A DNA stretch of 64,000 bases from Quillaja saponaria (Eukaryota > Streptophyta > Magnoliopsida > Fabales > Quillajaceae), in the NCBI GenBank assembly GCA_029379385.1, contig CM055614.1, positions 19,263,994-19,327,993 on the forward strand. Direction: 5' to 3'. Each line of letters opens with the position of its first letter. The first letter of the stretch is position 1. A program made the translations under genes and the position numbers. The notes beneath the pieces are model-generated. The model searched no databases. It had not been told where the DNA came from and saw only the letters and a program-made list of their open reading frames with translations. Shown piece by piece: positions 1 through 19,790 of the stretch.

Positions 1-866
1 CAAAATTAAACATCGTTAGTCTCCATTAAATATATCATAACCTTTATTGTTGTTCCATCTATAGATTTGACAAATATCTGCCAAGCCTACTTCAAACATG
101 AGGAATACCAAGTCTAATGCCAACTTGGGAATGCATTAACTTTCTACAACACTATCATACGGATATTTGTCTCTGACTGTCTCTCAATTTGATTTCCAAG
201 AAAAACCTTTCCAGACCTTTTGGTAAAGAGGTGGGACAGGACTACGACTTGGCACACAAACTCCACATAATATAATACATAGCAGTTCCAGAAAAAAAAA
301 AAAAAAAAAAAAAAATTGAAAATATTAGAAGATTTCAGTGGTTAACCGTTAAACGTACAATTGTTTAATTGTTCCTTTCTTCTTTCAGCATTGGTGAGGC
401 GGAGACATTGGCAAACATGATTGCATTTAGAATTTTGTTAGATGCACTACTCATTCAGGATAATTTGTTAGACTTGTAAGTTGGCCCATACTAATTTAAT
501 ATAAAATCAAAGTTAAAATCTCAATAACAAATTATAACTAGAAAGTATGGGCTCAAGGATCATATATTCGTGACTCGTAATTGGCCTAATGTAACAGCCA
601 AGCATCCGTTACTCATTTGCTCTACTGCTACATGGCATGCCAATGTTTGTATCTGTATGCACCCCAAAAGTAGAGCACCATTTTTCTTTCAATTGAAAAA
701 CAAACAGTATGCATGAACATTTTCCTTCTTTGACTGGATACTGTTCATGACCATGTAAAAGAATGTCATAGCCTATTATGCTCAGAAGTCTTACCATGTC
801 CTTGCCTTCCCAATTTTGCCAAAGTCAATTAGGAAACCTATCAGGGAAATAGGCACACATCCTGTG
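1..866. other. 3' flank of the DUF2301 gene, no gene seen
   Basis: No coding region or RNA gene is recognisable. An A-run of about 30 bases lies near 288-315. Short open frames here lack family resemblance. The stretch just below 866 probably holds the 3' untranslated region of the minus-strand gene that ends at 867. Confidence 0.5.
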
Positions 867-1647
867 TTAGTTAAGGTTTTCACTGACTTTCTGTTGCTCT
901 AGTTTTTCAATCAAGGCCATTTTTTCATCACCAGGAAGAGAATTGAATATGAAAACAGATTTGTCACCAATGTCATCCTATAAAGTAAACAAGAGTCTCT
1001 TGTCAGGAAATAGAGTTGGGCACTACTACTAAAAATTGATGAAAAAATCTAGGAGCATCAAAAATAGAAAAGGTTTACCTTAAGGGGCTGAGTAAACTTC
1101 CTTCCAGCAAATATCACAAAAAGGACCATCCATGAAGCCAGTAGATCAAGTTTAACTTCATCACCCATCAAACCAGTCTGCAAATATTGAGTGAAATTTA
1201 TCAATGTCTAAAAACAAGATACAAATGGTAGAAGCAACAAACCACAATTGATAGGTCAAACAAATTATTGAGATTATTGGAACTTGTAGAAGTTGAAAGA
1301 GAAGATGATTTTATCTAACCAAAAGGAAAGAGTGAACAAGATAAATAATCTGTATCTTGTTTCCAGGTGCAAATAAGGTAATTCATATAGGAGAGCCAAT
1401 CTCCAGAAAACAGCTAAGGAGATTCAAATAATATTTAGCAAGAGATATAGTAGAAGATAAAGATATAACTATATGGAAATATGAAGGACTAAAGAGAACC
1501 CATGTGCTGAATCTTATTTGGTTTCTGATTTAAAATTGGTGAACCCCTATCTAAAGCAATTCAGATTTTTTTTCTAAATAAATATGTTAAATAATCCCTT
1601 TTATCATACCAGTGCACCATTATAAGGATTCCCCATAAAAAAATAAT

Positions 1648-1682
<35 letters not shown>

Positions 1683-4254
1683 CATATTGAGTCAAATCCT
1701 ATCACCAGATTTAAGTACAATCATAAAAGAAACTAAATCCAATATTTGAGCCATGGTAGTGCACAGCTATTTGCCAGGTTGCATTACGAGCACAAGTGAT
1801 AATCACATGCTAAAGGAAGGAATTACTGAACAGGTTACAAGTTGTAATACCAGATGCCCAAGAAGAATGATAGGGATAATGAACGTGAGAACTCCAGCTT
1901 CCAGCTTACCATAGCATAGGCCTGTTTAGAGATACAAGCTTACTTTCAGAACTATTTAAGGAATGCTACTCAAGCTTCTCAAGATTCTTCCTGTCACTTT
2001 GCTGTTGAAGCCAATAGCTCCATATTGATAATTAATCAATGCAGATACTAGAGCTTTGATTTGATTTGATATTAATAAAAAAAAAAAAAAACCTGTAGAA
2101 GATAACTAGTCATACCTTCCTTGAAGACAAGTCCAGTTAGAGCTGCAAAGAGAGGGCCAATAAGCCAGACAGCTGATGGGTTGTCAAGAACATATTGTAC
2201 TAAGCTCACATTAACTGGATGAGCAAGGCCGGTATAGGTTACAAGTGATCCAAGAACCCCAAGTGCCCAAAGTGCTTGAAGAGTGCGCTTGATCTCAGTT
2301 ATATAGATGTGAATCAAAAATAGTGATAAGCCCAACCCACCAGCTCCAGCAACATATAAAAAATCAAGGTTCTGCTTGATTATAACTCCTAAAGAAGAGT
2401 TACCAGGAAAAAAAGCAGCAGATGCAGCAACAAGAAATGAAGCAGCAGCTGTCACCAACCCTGATCGGTATAAAATCACCTGCAACAGCACATATGAAAT
2501 GATAGAAATATTTACTGGGTTCTCGTGTGGAACATTAATAATAAAGCAATTAAGTTCTTTTGCCAGGTAAGGCGGGGATAAGCATGAGGAAAGATAGGAG
2601 AAGAGGGCCCACGGAAAACATTGATTGGACTGAATAAAGGTGCTAGGAAGATTAAATAAGAATTATAAGCCAGTTTCAAAGTCTACGCCTCTTTAAAATA
2701 CATAGAACCACCTTATATACCTCTCTTAAGAACACTGCATGTTCAATGTGACATCATAGAAAGACGTGTTACGGGTTGTATACAAGTCCACTTAGAAGTC
2801 AGCTAAAATATGACATATTTACAAGTCCCATATACTTTTCCAACCATCTCAATTCAGTCACAGGTGAATTCCTCTTTTTCCCATTTCCACCTTATTCAGA
2901 AAATGGAAAAGCAAATAAGTACCAATTATCTGACCAAGGACAATGATCTTTCTCATTTAGACTGATTCATATGCTAGCGTGATTCTAGACAGCTAAGTCA
3001 GTTAGACCAATTTGACCAAAAGTTAACTTGCAGGAATTAAGTAAACAATTTTCCATTCAACTCCAGACTTGCTTGCATGAAGCGTTTATGTTTGGAGTAT
3101 GTGATTACTCAGAATCCTAGCATGAATACTAATCAACCAAAGGGAATTATACCTTACAAATTTCAATTTATCCAACTTCCAACTGAATTCAGAAAAAAAA
3201 AACTCTGTAATTCTTTGTAATGTTTGTAAACCAGACTAAAAATACCTAATTACTCCTCTAGTTATTATATTTGCATTACCTGGTGGTGGCCGTGGGGGGT
3301 GCGGTCAGTTCACCCCGAGTTTGGTAAGGAGGGGTGGGTCAAAGGGCACTGCCTTCCCCAGATTCTCGGTAAAAATATGTATATATTATTGATATATTTA
3401 ATTTTTATAGCTCAGTTGAATTCACCCCCCTGCAGCTTGGAATAAAAGACTCTTATCTTTCATGGAATATGCTTTTCTGATCATCTTTGTGCACCATCCC
3501 AAAAATATGTATTTCATACGAAATCCCATCACCAACCATTGCTTCCCTCTTCCCTAACCCATTAAGACGGTGCATTATAAGTTCATGAGTATTGGCTTCT
3601 GTTATGAGGAAATCCATGACCACACGAATATTTATAACTCAAACTCAATTCATCAAGTTTTAACGGACTTATGGACCAACATCAATGGTGGACTTCCACC
3701 CAATGTTATAGTCCCCTCTAATTATTTGTCAAGTTTTGTGGCAGTTGAGATTTACTCTTCCGTAAGTGTGTGGAAATAATCAATACGCACTGCCTGCAAC
3801 AATTACTTAATCTAAAGGTTTTGTGAGAGAATTTCAAAGGCAACTTTTTTTGTACCAATAATTGAGAGCCAAAATACAGAAGAACATAAAAATTGAAGTT
3901 AAAGCAGTAATTAAGTAGAAATTAGAAAACGCAACACGATCTGAAATCATAATAATACAGTTGATTAAAGTTGAAGAAAGAAAATGTAAGCACCTCTCGA
4001 ACGTCAGAGGAATCAACGGTCCACGGGCCATAAATACCCTGATAAACCGTCCTATCGACTGAACTTTGACTCTGAGAACTTTCTCCTAGAGCTTTACACT
4101 TCACCGACCCGACTCGAAAGGAAATCCTGCTCCACCTGCAGACTGATGCTGTCCGATTACGAGTGCAAATACCTAGACCGTGCACTCCCAAGTATGGTCG
4201 AGGAGGAGTGACCACCACGCTTGCTGCAGTCGCACTCAACATTCGCAACGCCAT
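867..4254 (-). CDS. Plastid-targeted DUF2301 integral membrane protein
   Basis: Five exons join in frame with GT-AG borders: 3994-4254, 2116-2479, 1851-1921, 1079-1177 and 867-977, giving 906 nt and 301 aa. The start MALRMLSATA was chosen because a basic, Ser/Thr/Arg-rich stretch of about 70 residues follows, as in a chloroplast transit peptide. The open frame continues upstream to MVPWNSNSK, a less likely start. From residue 88 there are about six hydrophobic segments, e.g. SGLVTAAASFLVAASAAFF and TLQALWALGVLGSLVTYTG. Family marks are LVFKEGLCYGKLEAG across exons 2-3, then GHLTGLMGDEVKLDLL, FAGRKFTQPLKDDIGDKSVF and the charged tail EKLEQQKVSENLN. DUF2301 proteins occur in cyanobacteria and plastids and have no settled biochemical role. 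No frame defect is seen, unlike the other two genes. Intron 1 (2480-3993) contains a GC-richer block at about 3280-3440, possibly a transposon remnant. Confidence 0.92.
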
Positions 4255-4844
4255 TACCAATAATAGATTCAGCTCCAATCGCAGACAGATAATGCAAATC
4301 CGTCTCTTTGAGTTCGAGTTCCAAGGCACCACACCTTTAAAGCGCGGTTCATTTGTGGAATAGATAAACTATGAAATCCGAAATACCAAAATGTCCGTAC
4401 TCTGCAACACTTTAGCAACTGTGTAAGCAAGAAAATTGCAAAAGCAAAGGGTAGGAAAGTAAAATGGAAAACCACCTATAATTTAGACTAAATTGTCTTT
4501 TGATAAAATATGTCAAACTCAACCCATTTACACGTGAGTATGTAGTTGGCACAAAACAGAGGCTTCTTCTCCCTTAACTTCTAAATTCTTAATTTTATCC
4601 CTAATTCTTTAAATTCCAAAATTTACAAATTCCCAATACCTCCAATCCTTCCCGTTTCATTCATTTTTCAAACCTAAGAAAACATATTCTATAGTTTGGA
4701 TTCATCTGGTTGGAAGAGAAGAATCGTTGATTCAAAAGGTATATATTTAAATTTCTTCTTATTGGTTCTAATTTGGGCTGCGACCCTCAAAATTATTTTA
4801 CAATATTTGTTAAAATGTGAGATTTTAAAAAGCTAAACTGTTTA

Positions 4845-5230
4845 TATAGAAATAGGAATGATAAATCCCACCCTTTATATAGATTTGATAATCTCTACTA
4901 CTTCTATGAAATAAAATGGAAAGAATAGAATTAGTATTTTGAGGCTAAAAACATACTAGACAAAAGAATGTTTATTATATGGAATCATGCAAGAATAGTT
5001 ATTCATGCATGCATGATTCTAAGGGCTAGTTTGGTAAGTAGGAATAGTCATTTCATTCCATGCATTATTCTATGGAATGAATATTATTTCGTTTAGCATG
5101 TGTTTTAGCCTCAGAATACTCTTTTCATTCCATTCATCTTATTCCATAGAAGTAAGAATCCTCAAACTTACCTAAAAGGTGAGATTGCTCATTCCTACTT
5201 TTATGGAACTGGTTTATTTTAGTTAAATGG
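4845..5230. repeat. Imperfect inverted repeat overlapping a Tourist-like element
   Basis: The stretch at about 4845-5000 (ataggaatga, then tgaggctaaaaacata) reappears reverse-complemented at about 5070-5230 (tgttttagcctcagaata, then tcattcctac). The left arm lies outside the element called at 5023-5900 and the right arm inside it. This suggests two related elements inserted side by side or a rearranged end. The limits are approximate. Confidence 0.55.
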
Positions 5231-5900
5231 CCAAAAAAAAAAACTATTATATCACATAAAATAAATAATTAAATAAAAAGTTGAATGTGGATATAATAAT
5301 AATATCATAAATAAATATATGTAATTTAATCAAATAAAAAAAATACCCTTCATGTCACATTAAATAATATATAATCATATAAAATAAAAAAAGTAAAAAA
5401 TTTGTATATAAAAATAATAATAAATCTATTCATTTTAGTCAAATAACAAAAATACCTTTTATATCATAGTAAATAATATAATTATAAATAATTAATTAAT
5501 GTTAAATAAATAAATTAGTTAAGTAATTTTAAACTAAAATATAAATATTAAAAATAATAAAATAAATATAAATAATAAATAAATAAATAATATAATTTTT
5601 TTTAAATAATTAAAAATTAAGAAATAGATATAAATTTTATAAATTATGTTACATTTTTATTACTTTATCTATTGAGGATTATTTTTGTCATTTTAACATA
5701 ATTTTTATATTATTTTATGTCTAAAAATTACAAAGAAAATAAATAAATAAAATAGAATAATTATTCATTTTCTCATTCTAAATCTGCAAAAATCGTTCAT
5801 ACATACCAAACTAACTCTAAATAAGTACTAAAATAATAATAATCATTCTATGAAATTATGCATGAAATAGAATTGTTATTTTTGTATACCAAACTAATCC
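5023..5900. mobile_element. PIF/Harbinger Tourist-like inverted-repeat element
   Basis: The left end reads GGGCTAGTTTGGTA and the right end TACCAAACTAATCC, its near reverse complement. The similarity extends about 65 bp into each end. The trinucleotide TAA flanks both sides (5020-5022 and 5901-5903), the TWA-type target duplication of PIF/Harbinger elements. The 878-bp body is extremely AT-rich and has no transposase frame, so the element is non-autonomous. It lies between the DUF2301 gene and the carboxypeptidase gene, which point away from each other. Confidence 0.72.
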
Positions 5901-5903
5901 TAA

Positions 5904-7740
5904 ATGAACCGTTATATTTCATTTGTTTTTTTTTTCAATTTTCCTATTCCTTCCAAATTCAACAAAATCATCATTCACTTTTTCATCAAACGAAATATCC
6001 ACAAGTTTTAAATTAACAAAATAAGAAATACATAAAACAGAGAACATGTCCAAATATCAGGAACACAACAACATGTCTAGAGAATTCAGTAGAAAATAGA
6101 TTGAGAAATGCAATCCTAGCATATCAGAAATTCAAAAAACAAGCCCACAAGATGAAGCAAAATTATGTTTCCCCGCTCCAACTCTAGCAAAAACGAGTTA
6201 AGAATGTTCAATTCCTAAAAATACCCAAATAATAATAATAATCATAAATCAAAAGTAAACCAATAATCCAACTTGTACAAGATTCTTGATGCATTTCTTG
6301 AGAAATTCAACCCAAATTTTTTTTTTAGATCTCATCATAGTTTCTAGATTAAAGTTTGAATACAAATTACCTTGACCTCCAATTATCACCAATGACGTCA
6401 AAACTAAATTACGACACACCGGGGTACGTAGAAGACGGCTGGAGTTGATGGAGGTGACAGAGGTAACTGGAAATGACGAAGGCGTCGGAGTTGTAAAGAC
6501 AAAAAAAAAAAAAAAAAAAATTACTAAAAAAAGAAATATGTTATAATTCTTTTTTTTTTCTTTTAGAAATATTTATTATTTAATATTCTAGTGACAATTT
6601 CTAATCTGTTTTTATGGTCCAAAATGCTTTAAATAAGTTGACAACTTTTACTTTTTCATTGGCTAGCTTTTATGGTGCTTCTTAAAACTTGGTCATTATT
6701 AGAATAATCTTTTTAACTTAAAGAATAAATTTACTGACTCACTAAAGTTCATTCACTATTTTTTTCTACTCTCAAGTCATATCTATATTTGCTTCTCTTC
6801 TACTTTTTTTTTTTGGCTGCAAAAAATCTCTTATTAGTTATTACTACTTCTTTTTTCTTCACCCATTGTCATGGACTAGTATGCTTTGAGTGGCTCTGGG
6901 CTTTGTTCGAAAACCAGCCCCTTAGGCCATCATTTCTCAACACTGGGCTTACTGTTCATTATAGTTGTATTTGTTTTCTATAGGTCCACTTATTATTGTT
7001 GGGAACGGCCTAAGAAAAATGTAAAAGTCTTTTCTTCCTCTCAATCTTCTGTTAAGGAGGATTGCCACGTAGTTTATTTTAAAATCACAAATACTAATTC
7101 GTGTATTGTTTATGATATATTTTTTTTAATTTAGCGGCAAGTTGTGCTGTGTATGAACCAGCTTACACCAATGTAGAGTGAGCTGCCTGTTGTTTCCAGT
7201 TCACCCAGCTCTGTCTTTGGAATTTGGATACCCAACGCAAGGGACTGGGGACCAGCTGAATTTGAGTGCTGTAAGTTGCAACCACTGAAAACTCAGACAA
7301 ATCACTAATAGGGAATGAGCTAAACCAATTGTTACGACTCAAAGAATGAGCTAGACCACATGTTCTGGATCTCGATAATCTGTCTGTCACATTTGAGATT
7401 TACTAAAACTTTTTTATAGTTGTCCCAGATTGTGGTTCAAACTCCAATTTCCTGATGTACCCAAATATTATTAATTTCTGTTAGAATATGCAAATTATTA
7501 AAATTAATATTTAAAACACTATCACTATCAGTATATTTAATTATATATCGCCAATACATAAGAAGGTGACATATGTCACTAACACTAATAATCAATACAC
7601 ATACAAAAAGTTTAAGAATATAAAATTGATTAAATACACATCCCATCTATATAATTGAGCTTGGTAATTGTTACATGTCCTCACTTTATTTATTTATCTT
7701 TTTGGAAAAGAAAATTATTGGAATGATACCCACTAGATGG
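5904..7740. other. Intergenic spacer, no gene supported
   Basis: AT-rich spacer between divergently transcribed genes, with an A-run near 6500-6520. A GC-richer patch at 7140-7390 carries a 75-codon minus-strand open frame with no recognised family. Just before the carboxypeptidase promoter is a three-unit TGCAAG hexamer repeat (7741-7758). Confidence 0.5.
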
Positions 7741-7801
7741 TGCAAGTGCAAGTGCAAGTTAAGCCGTCCCTCTCCCCAACCCCAAGGCCTCAACTCTGGT
7801 G

Positions 7802-7809
7802 TATATAAA
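7802..7809 (+). promoter_or_regulatory. TATA box of the carboxypeptidase gene
   Basis: TATATAAA sits 115 bases before the first ATG of the carboxypeptidase gene. Transcription about 30 bases downstream would leave an untranslated leader of roughly 85 bases that is rich in C and T, common in plant leaders. Confidence 0.7.
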
Positions 7810-7923
7810 GGTCTCACCATTTCCCCCAAGATTTAACACACATAGACATTGGGAGACACCCCCTTCTTTATTCTTTCACTCACATTTTTTTTTTCTTACT
7901 CTCCCACACTCACACTGTCTCCC

Positions 7924-13979
<6,056 letters not shown>

Positions 13980-14540
13980 TCCCAGGCTTAGCTGGTAGCT
14001 GCATGGTGTTGAGTTAAGACTGTTAGGGAAATAAATCGGAGACCTTTTCGTTTACTCGTGTACTTGTAGTAAGTAGTAGTAGTAGTGTTATTTTAATCAA
14101 CTTTGGTTTTGGATTTGATTTTAGAACTTAATCATTTCTTTTCTTTTGAAATGTATGTAATATATAGCCCTAGTCCAATTGCTTTTAAACACGTATCAAA
14201 AGTAATAATTAGGTCCATTATTATTTTAAATATATATATATATATTGCATTGCAAGTTCTCATGGGAGTAATATTACGATTTTTTTTTTTTTTGGGGGTA
14301 TTATATTCTATCAAAAGTTGTGGTTTTTGGTCCCATCACTAGGAAGGGATGTTCAGACTTACTACATCGCGGGCGGCTATTTTGTCCGAGAGCCAGCAGA
14401 GTCTGAGGTGCAATATCTAGATGCTGACATTGAGATTTTTTTTTCCGTAATAATGACTATTGGTCTTACTTTCTGTGGTTAGTATTGTTTAAAAAAGTAC
14501 TAGTCTACCATAATTTTAGGAAGTTGTATTGAAAAGTATA
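13980..14540. other. 3' region of the carboxypeptidase gene and MULE edge
   Basis: It contains the probable 3' untranslated region, AT microsatellites (14229-14243) and a T-run (14280-14293). A GC-richer patch at about 14345-14410 may be the start of the MULE or another insertion. No gene is seen. Confidence 0.45.
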
Positions 14541-15233
14541 TGGTCTATATGTCACTGACCAATGGACTATGACAATTTGAAAATGATGATGATGCATGCT
14601 CTTGGAATGGCTAAATTAACCACAAACAATGGTGATAGTATATGTATTATGTATGTTGAGCATGGAGTTGATACTCCTATTGTATTTAAGCAATGTTGCA
14701 AAAGCCAATGAACCTAATTAATGAGAAAGACAATTTTGATAATGTGGAAAATGTTGAAGGATTATTTAATGTAGATTTGGTTAAGGAACATGATGGTAAC
14801 TCAAATGATGAAGAAATGAATGATGACAATGGTGATAAATATTTTGGTTCTGATGATAGTCTTAGAGGGTGCAATTATCTGATTCTCATGATGAAGAGTT
14901 AGCTGATGATCACTTTGATGAGAATGTAGATATGGATGTAGAGGACTTAAGCATAGCTGATGGGGTTGAAAAAACTAGACAAAAATTTAAGAGGACTGCT
15001 AGGAAGAAGAAGAATTTCTCTAATCAGACTTCACAATTATACTCCTTCTACTGAGATTGCTCGACTTATAATCAGATAAGGAGTATCATAGTGATGAGCT
15101 GGAATCCCCTCATGATACTGATGATTATGGAATACAAAGACCAAGAAATGAAAGATTTAGAATAGAAGATATATGTAAGAACTATGCATGGAAGGTTGGG
15201 ACTGAGTTTAATAACTTTACTGAATTTAAGAAT

Positions 15234-17582
15234 CACTAAAAGAAATGGCATTATCTGTGTTGACAAATGCAGATGCAGGTCATATTATAAACGCAGATAC
15301 TCATCTGCTTCTACGCAGACTTAGAAAAGCAAATGCAATTCTTTTTTTCTCTTTCTTTTCTAATTTTATCCGTGTCTGTAAAAGACAGACTCAAATATCA
15401 TAATGCGGGCACAAATAGGGAAAGTAATTTAATTATTTTATTTTTTTGAATTCAATTTTTAGCTTTATACCTGTAATTACCCTCCCTAGTATGATAGGGA
15501 GGGTAACAAACGATTGGTAGAGTTGGGGTTTTTAAGGAAATAAAATGAGGAATTGAATTGTAAAGGAGGTAAATGCTTCTCTATAATTTGAAATTAACTT
15601 CCCATATTCTTGTGATGTTGTTTGCCAAGTGACTTGTAATAATAAGCTAAAGAAATTTGGTTCCAACTATGATAGGGGCTGGATCAAAATACCACCCCAC
15701 AAATCTCCTAAATCTGTTGCTACTTTAATACATTATCTTTAGAGTTTGAACCCTGACAAATTGTAATTTTTTCTTTATGAATCCTTTGGTAGCAAACACA
15801 ACAACATCCCTTACAAAATTGCATATATAAGGCACTGAATCTTGACACAAAAACAAACAACAAACCAACAAGACACACTGATAAATTTGTTTTCAAAAAA
15901 AAAAATAAAAAAAAATGGTTGTATCAAGCACCTTTACAGAAGGTTTATATATGGATAAGAAAGTTTTATAGAAGTGACATTTACAAAAGGTTCAGGGAGC
16001 AAGAGTCAGTAATTTAAGTATCCCAAAATGGTTCTTAAGCAAACATAAGCAATAATAGGAAACTTCAACAACAACAAGAAGCTAGTGAAAGCAAACCATC
16101 AGCTCTTCTGGACATAATCATAAAACAATAGTGACAGCTCATAATTACAACACAACAAATTTTCTTTGTCCAATAACTGAGGAAACAAAAAATAGTCAAT
16201 GGCAAAATCAATGACATGCTTGTTTACTAAAGATGTTTTCAATTGTTCTATTTTGAAACCAGTATAAACTATTTTCAAAATTCACTTTCTTTCAAGAGCA
16301 TTCTCTCTCGTTGTTTCTCCTTTTCCCTTGTTTTTTTTTTTTTTTTTTCAGCAAAAACAAAAATCCCAAGTAATTTAAAAGGCAATAACATGAAGAAATC
16401 CACACCCAATACTATCCAAAAGAGGTAACCATGGTAAAAATAAATAAATAAATAATTAATTAATAATAAGAACTACTTGAATGGTATTTCCATTGCATAC
16501 ATTAGCAATAGTTCTTTCACTATAAATCTCATATATGTTATATCTTTCATACTAAATTTAGACAACTTTAGATCATTGTATTGAAAAACTTCATTTATTT
16601 TCTTATGAAACAATTGTGTATAGTAAACACTTTGCACATTGATGGTAGGTAGCAAACTAATTGTTGACGACTTACTTCTTGATGCAAACAAACTGCAGCT
16701 AGATATTAAGTACTAAAAAAGCTAAATAAAATCCAATTAGAAAACAAAATAAAAATGGTTAAGGTAAGAAAAAGTTAGATTATAGTATTTGAAAACAAGC
16801 ACATTGATCAAATTCTACAAATTTTCCTATAGACTAAGCAGAAAAGGCATATACTTTAGACAAGCATAAGAACAAAAAATGATTTCAAATAGTTCTAAGG
16901 CATTGCAATATTTACATAGCAAACAAATGATGTAAGCTCTAATTTTAGTCTTCCACCTGATTTACCATGAAATGAAGATAATCCAATTGATAAATGCATA
17001 AAAGAACATGAATCAATGGCCACAACCATAGACATATGCACAAATCCAATATAAACACAAGAAACATAAATAGTACTAACCTGATGATGTTTCCGTAAAG
17101 AAAACATTAACCAAAGCTTGAGTTTTCAAGCGCTTGAGCTTTGGTCATTGATTGATCTCTCCAACTTAGAATTAGAGGGACATAAATGTGAGTTAACGTT
17201 GTAGAGAAAAGAGCAGGAAGGAGAAAGGAAAATAAAGAGCTAGGTTTCAATTTAGGAGAAAAATATATGCTTCTGTCACTCTAGACACAGGTACAATTAG
17301 TGGCAGATGCAGATACACACAATTTTACATAAAATAATATTTTGTATCTGCATTTGTAATGGCTGACCCAGAAAATAGACTAGCAGATACATACAAGTCC
17401 GCAAAAAATGACGCCAAATTTAAATCATTAAATGTGTTTGCAATATATTCTATGTGTATGCGTTTATATTTTTTATGCAATTTTTTGCGTCAGCTGTAAA
17501 TGCAGACACATATGGTTGTTATCTGCGTCTGTCTTATTTGATTGTAAAGTGGCAGACGCAATTATGGTAATTTCTTGTAGTG
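15234..17582. mobile_element. Non-autonomous CACTA (EnSpm/CMC) transposon
   Basis: The element begins CACTAAAAGAAATGGCATTA and ends with the reverse complement of CACTACAAGAAATTACCATA. It is flanked by a 3-bp target duplication AAT (15231-15233 and 17583-17585), diagnostic for CACTA elements. Short motifs built on CAGATGCAG, GCAGACGC and CTGCGTCTG cluster in the first and last 300 bases, matching the subterminal repeats bound by the transposase. The 2349-bp body has no transposase frame. It interrupts the MULE just after NNFTEFKN, so it is younger than the MULE. Confidence 0.88.
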
Positions 17583-18210
17583 AATATAGTGAATACAGTG
17601 ATTGAGTGGTCTTTACTCAATGGAATGAGACATTTTTTTTATTTTTTTTTCAAAATGAATGATATGATGCTTTAAGATGCATGGTTGAGAGCAAGGAAAA
17701 ATGTGGTTGGTTTCTAATTTGTAGCAAACTAGGAGGAAATGATGCTTTCAGATTGATTACCATTGGAGAAAGGCACACATGTAACATGTTATTTTCCAAT
17801 TTTCTTATTCAAAAAAGGGTTACCTGAATTAGTAATTTTGATAAAGCAAAAGTAAATTACAAAATGAAGTTGATTGATGTTATTATTGATACTAGGGTCA
17901 AGTACAATATGGGTATATCAAGAATTATGGTATATGCAAAGCAATACAGTTGATTGATAGGACCTACATAGGTCAGTGTGCAAAGTTATAAGGATATTGT
18001 GCGAATTAAGGAGGACCATTCTTGGAGTCAAGTTGTGGAGACCACAATTGCATATGAAGCATGTGTTTGAGTGAACTATGTATATGCTTTGAGGTTTGCA
18101 AGAAGGGATTCTTGGCAGGTTGTAGGCCATTTATTGGTATTGATGGATGTCATATGAAGTGTGAATATGGTGGACATCTATTGGTTGTTGTAGTAATTGA
18201 TTCAAATGAT

Positions 18211-19006
18211 AGTGAACAAAAATTCGTGCCCAAAAGTAACAAACAATAAAGTATGTACAAAAATAACAATTCTATTATGTTTGTAAAATAGATGGATGCA
18301 AACTCTTAGTTAATATTCTTTACAATAAAAGAATAAGATTCTTTGATTTGATCTCCATAGAAGTTTTGTTTGATCTGAGTGTTATGTAGCTTGATCTCTG
18401 ATGAAGTGATGAAACTCTTTCAAAATGATGTTGTGGGTGATCGTTAGGAAAAGTCTTGTGGTCTTTGCGGGCATTGGGTATGATCGCAAGTTTGTAACCT
18501 GCTTAAATCTCTGTTTTTTGAAAGAGAAAAGTAAGGAAGTGTCAAAAGCTTTTGTGCCTTGAGTTTTCTGCCACCATTCCAAAGCCAACTTGAGGTCGTT
18601 TATAAGAGAGGTGCTAGTAGACAAAGTTAGGTTGATTAGAGATGATTGAGATAATTCAAATTGATTGATTGATTGGTAACTTGTAATTTATTTGTGAGGG
18701 GTTGAAGATGATTGAGATTGACTTGAGGATGATTGGAATATGATTGAAATTAATTTGAGAATATTAATTACAATTTTTCTTTAATCAATATTCAATCCCT
18801 ACGTAGTGACAATTTATCTTTAATTAACATTCAATCAACACTAAATTACACAAGTAATTGACTAATCAACATTTAATTTAGCCAAATTATAGTTTTGAGT
18901 TCAATCACCATTTAATTGGCTAATTGTAATTGACTAATCAATATAAAATTTTATATTTTAATATAAATTAGGAAATTAATAAGCTTGTAAAATTTTAGTG
19001 TCTACA
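18211..19006 (-). repeat. LTR of composite element (left copy)
   Basis: The 796-bp copy starts AGTGAACAAAAATTCGTG, with A probably mutated from T, and ends GTGTCTACA. Copies at 26419, 30965 and 34178 share its internal text, such as ctttacaagaaaagaata and gtgatggaactctttc. It is the 3' LTR in element orientation. Confidence 0.82.
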
Positions 19007-19790
19007 AATGCCTCAACTTCAAGATTTAATTATGCTTATGTTTGCCATGCACTAAAGGTAAGGCTTGAAGTTTATGCTCATGACTTAGTGACTTGAATGC
19101 ATTTTCATTCATGCCAAGTATAGTTGTATTTGATGATTGCAGTTTAATGTGTACCATGGAAATATGTAATTTGATGACAGTTTAATTAGTCTTAAGGAAA
19201 CTCAAGTATCTTGATGGCAATTAAATTCATACCAAGAAAATTTGTAATTTGATAGGATTTTAATTCTTGCGAAGGATATTTGTAATGTGAAGATAGTTTA
19301 ATTCAAGCCAAGGAAATTTGTAACTTGGTGGCAGTTTAATTCATGCCAAAGAATTTGAATCTTGAAGCTTGGAGGCATGCAATTTCATTATTTGCCAAGA
19401 AACTCCTTGAATTTTGGAGGCAATATTATGTCCTGGCAAGGAGTTTTTGAAATTTGGAGCCTAGTTTCATGTCTTGCTGAGAGTGAGGAAATCTTGAATT
19501 ATGGATACAATTTTGTTTCTTGCCAATGAACTTTTGACTTTTGGAAGCAATTTTGTTTCATGTCGAGAAACTTTTGAATTTTGGAGGTAGTTTTGTGTCG
19601 TGTCAAGGAATTTCATCTTGAAGCTCAGAGATAGTATCATGTTGTGTTGAGGAACTCCTGAGTATTATTATTAATATATATTTGAGGAAGTTTTGTTTTG
19701 TGTCGAGAAACTTTTAAACATTGGAGATTGTAGGCAGTTTAAACTTGTGCCGATAAATGTTGATGTTCTTTTTAGAATTATGATAGTTTA
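19007..19790 (-). repeat. Degenerate tandem repeat next to the LTR
   Basis: About a dozen imperfect units of roughly 50-65 bases recur around the words gaggaacttttgaattttgg and aggcagtttcattcatgcc. The same array follows the LTR of the second copy (31825-32690), so it belongs to the element family. It lies between the coding part and the 3' LTR in element orientation. Confidence 0.72.

Noticed and set aside
7163..7390. 75-codon minus-strand open frame upstream of the carboxypeptidase
   Set aside because: No recognisable domain and no supporting splice partners. Composition is slightly GC-rich but not enough to call a gene.
14693..15054. Two acidic open frames that could be small genes
   Set aside because: They lie between N-terminal MULE pieces and match the acidic linker of MULE transposases; they are part of the dead transposase.
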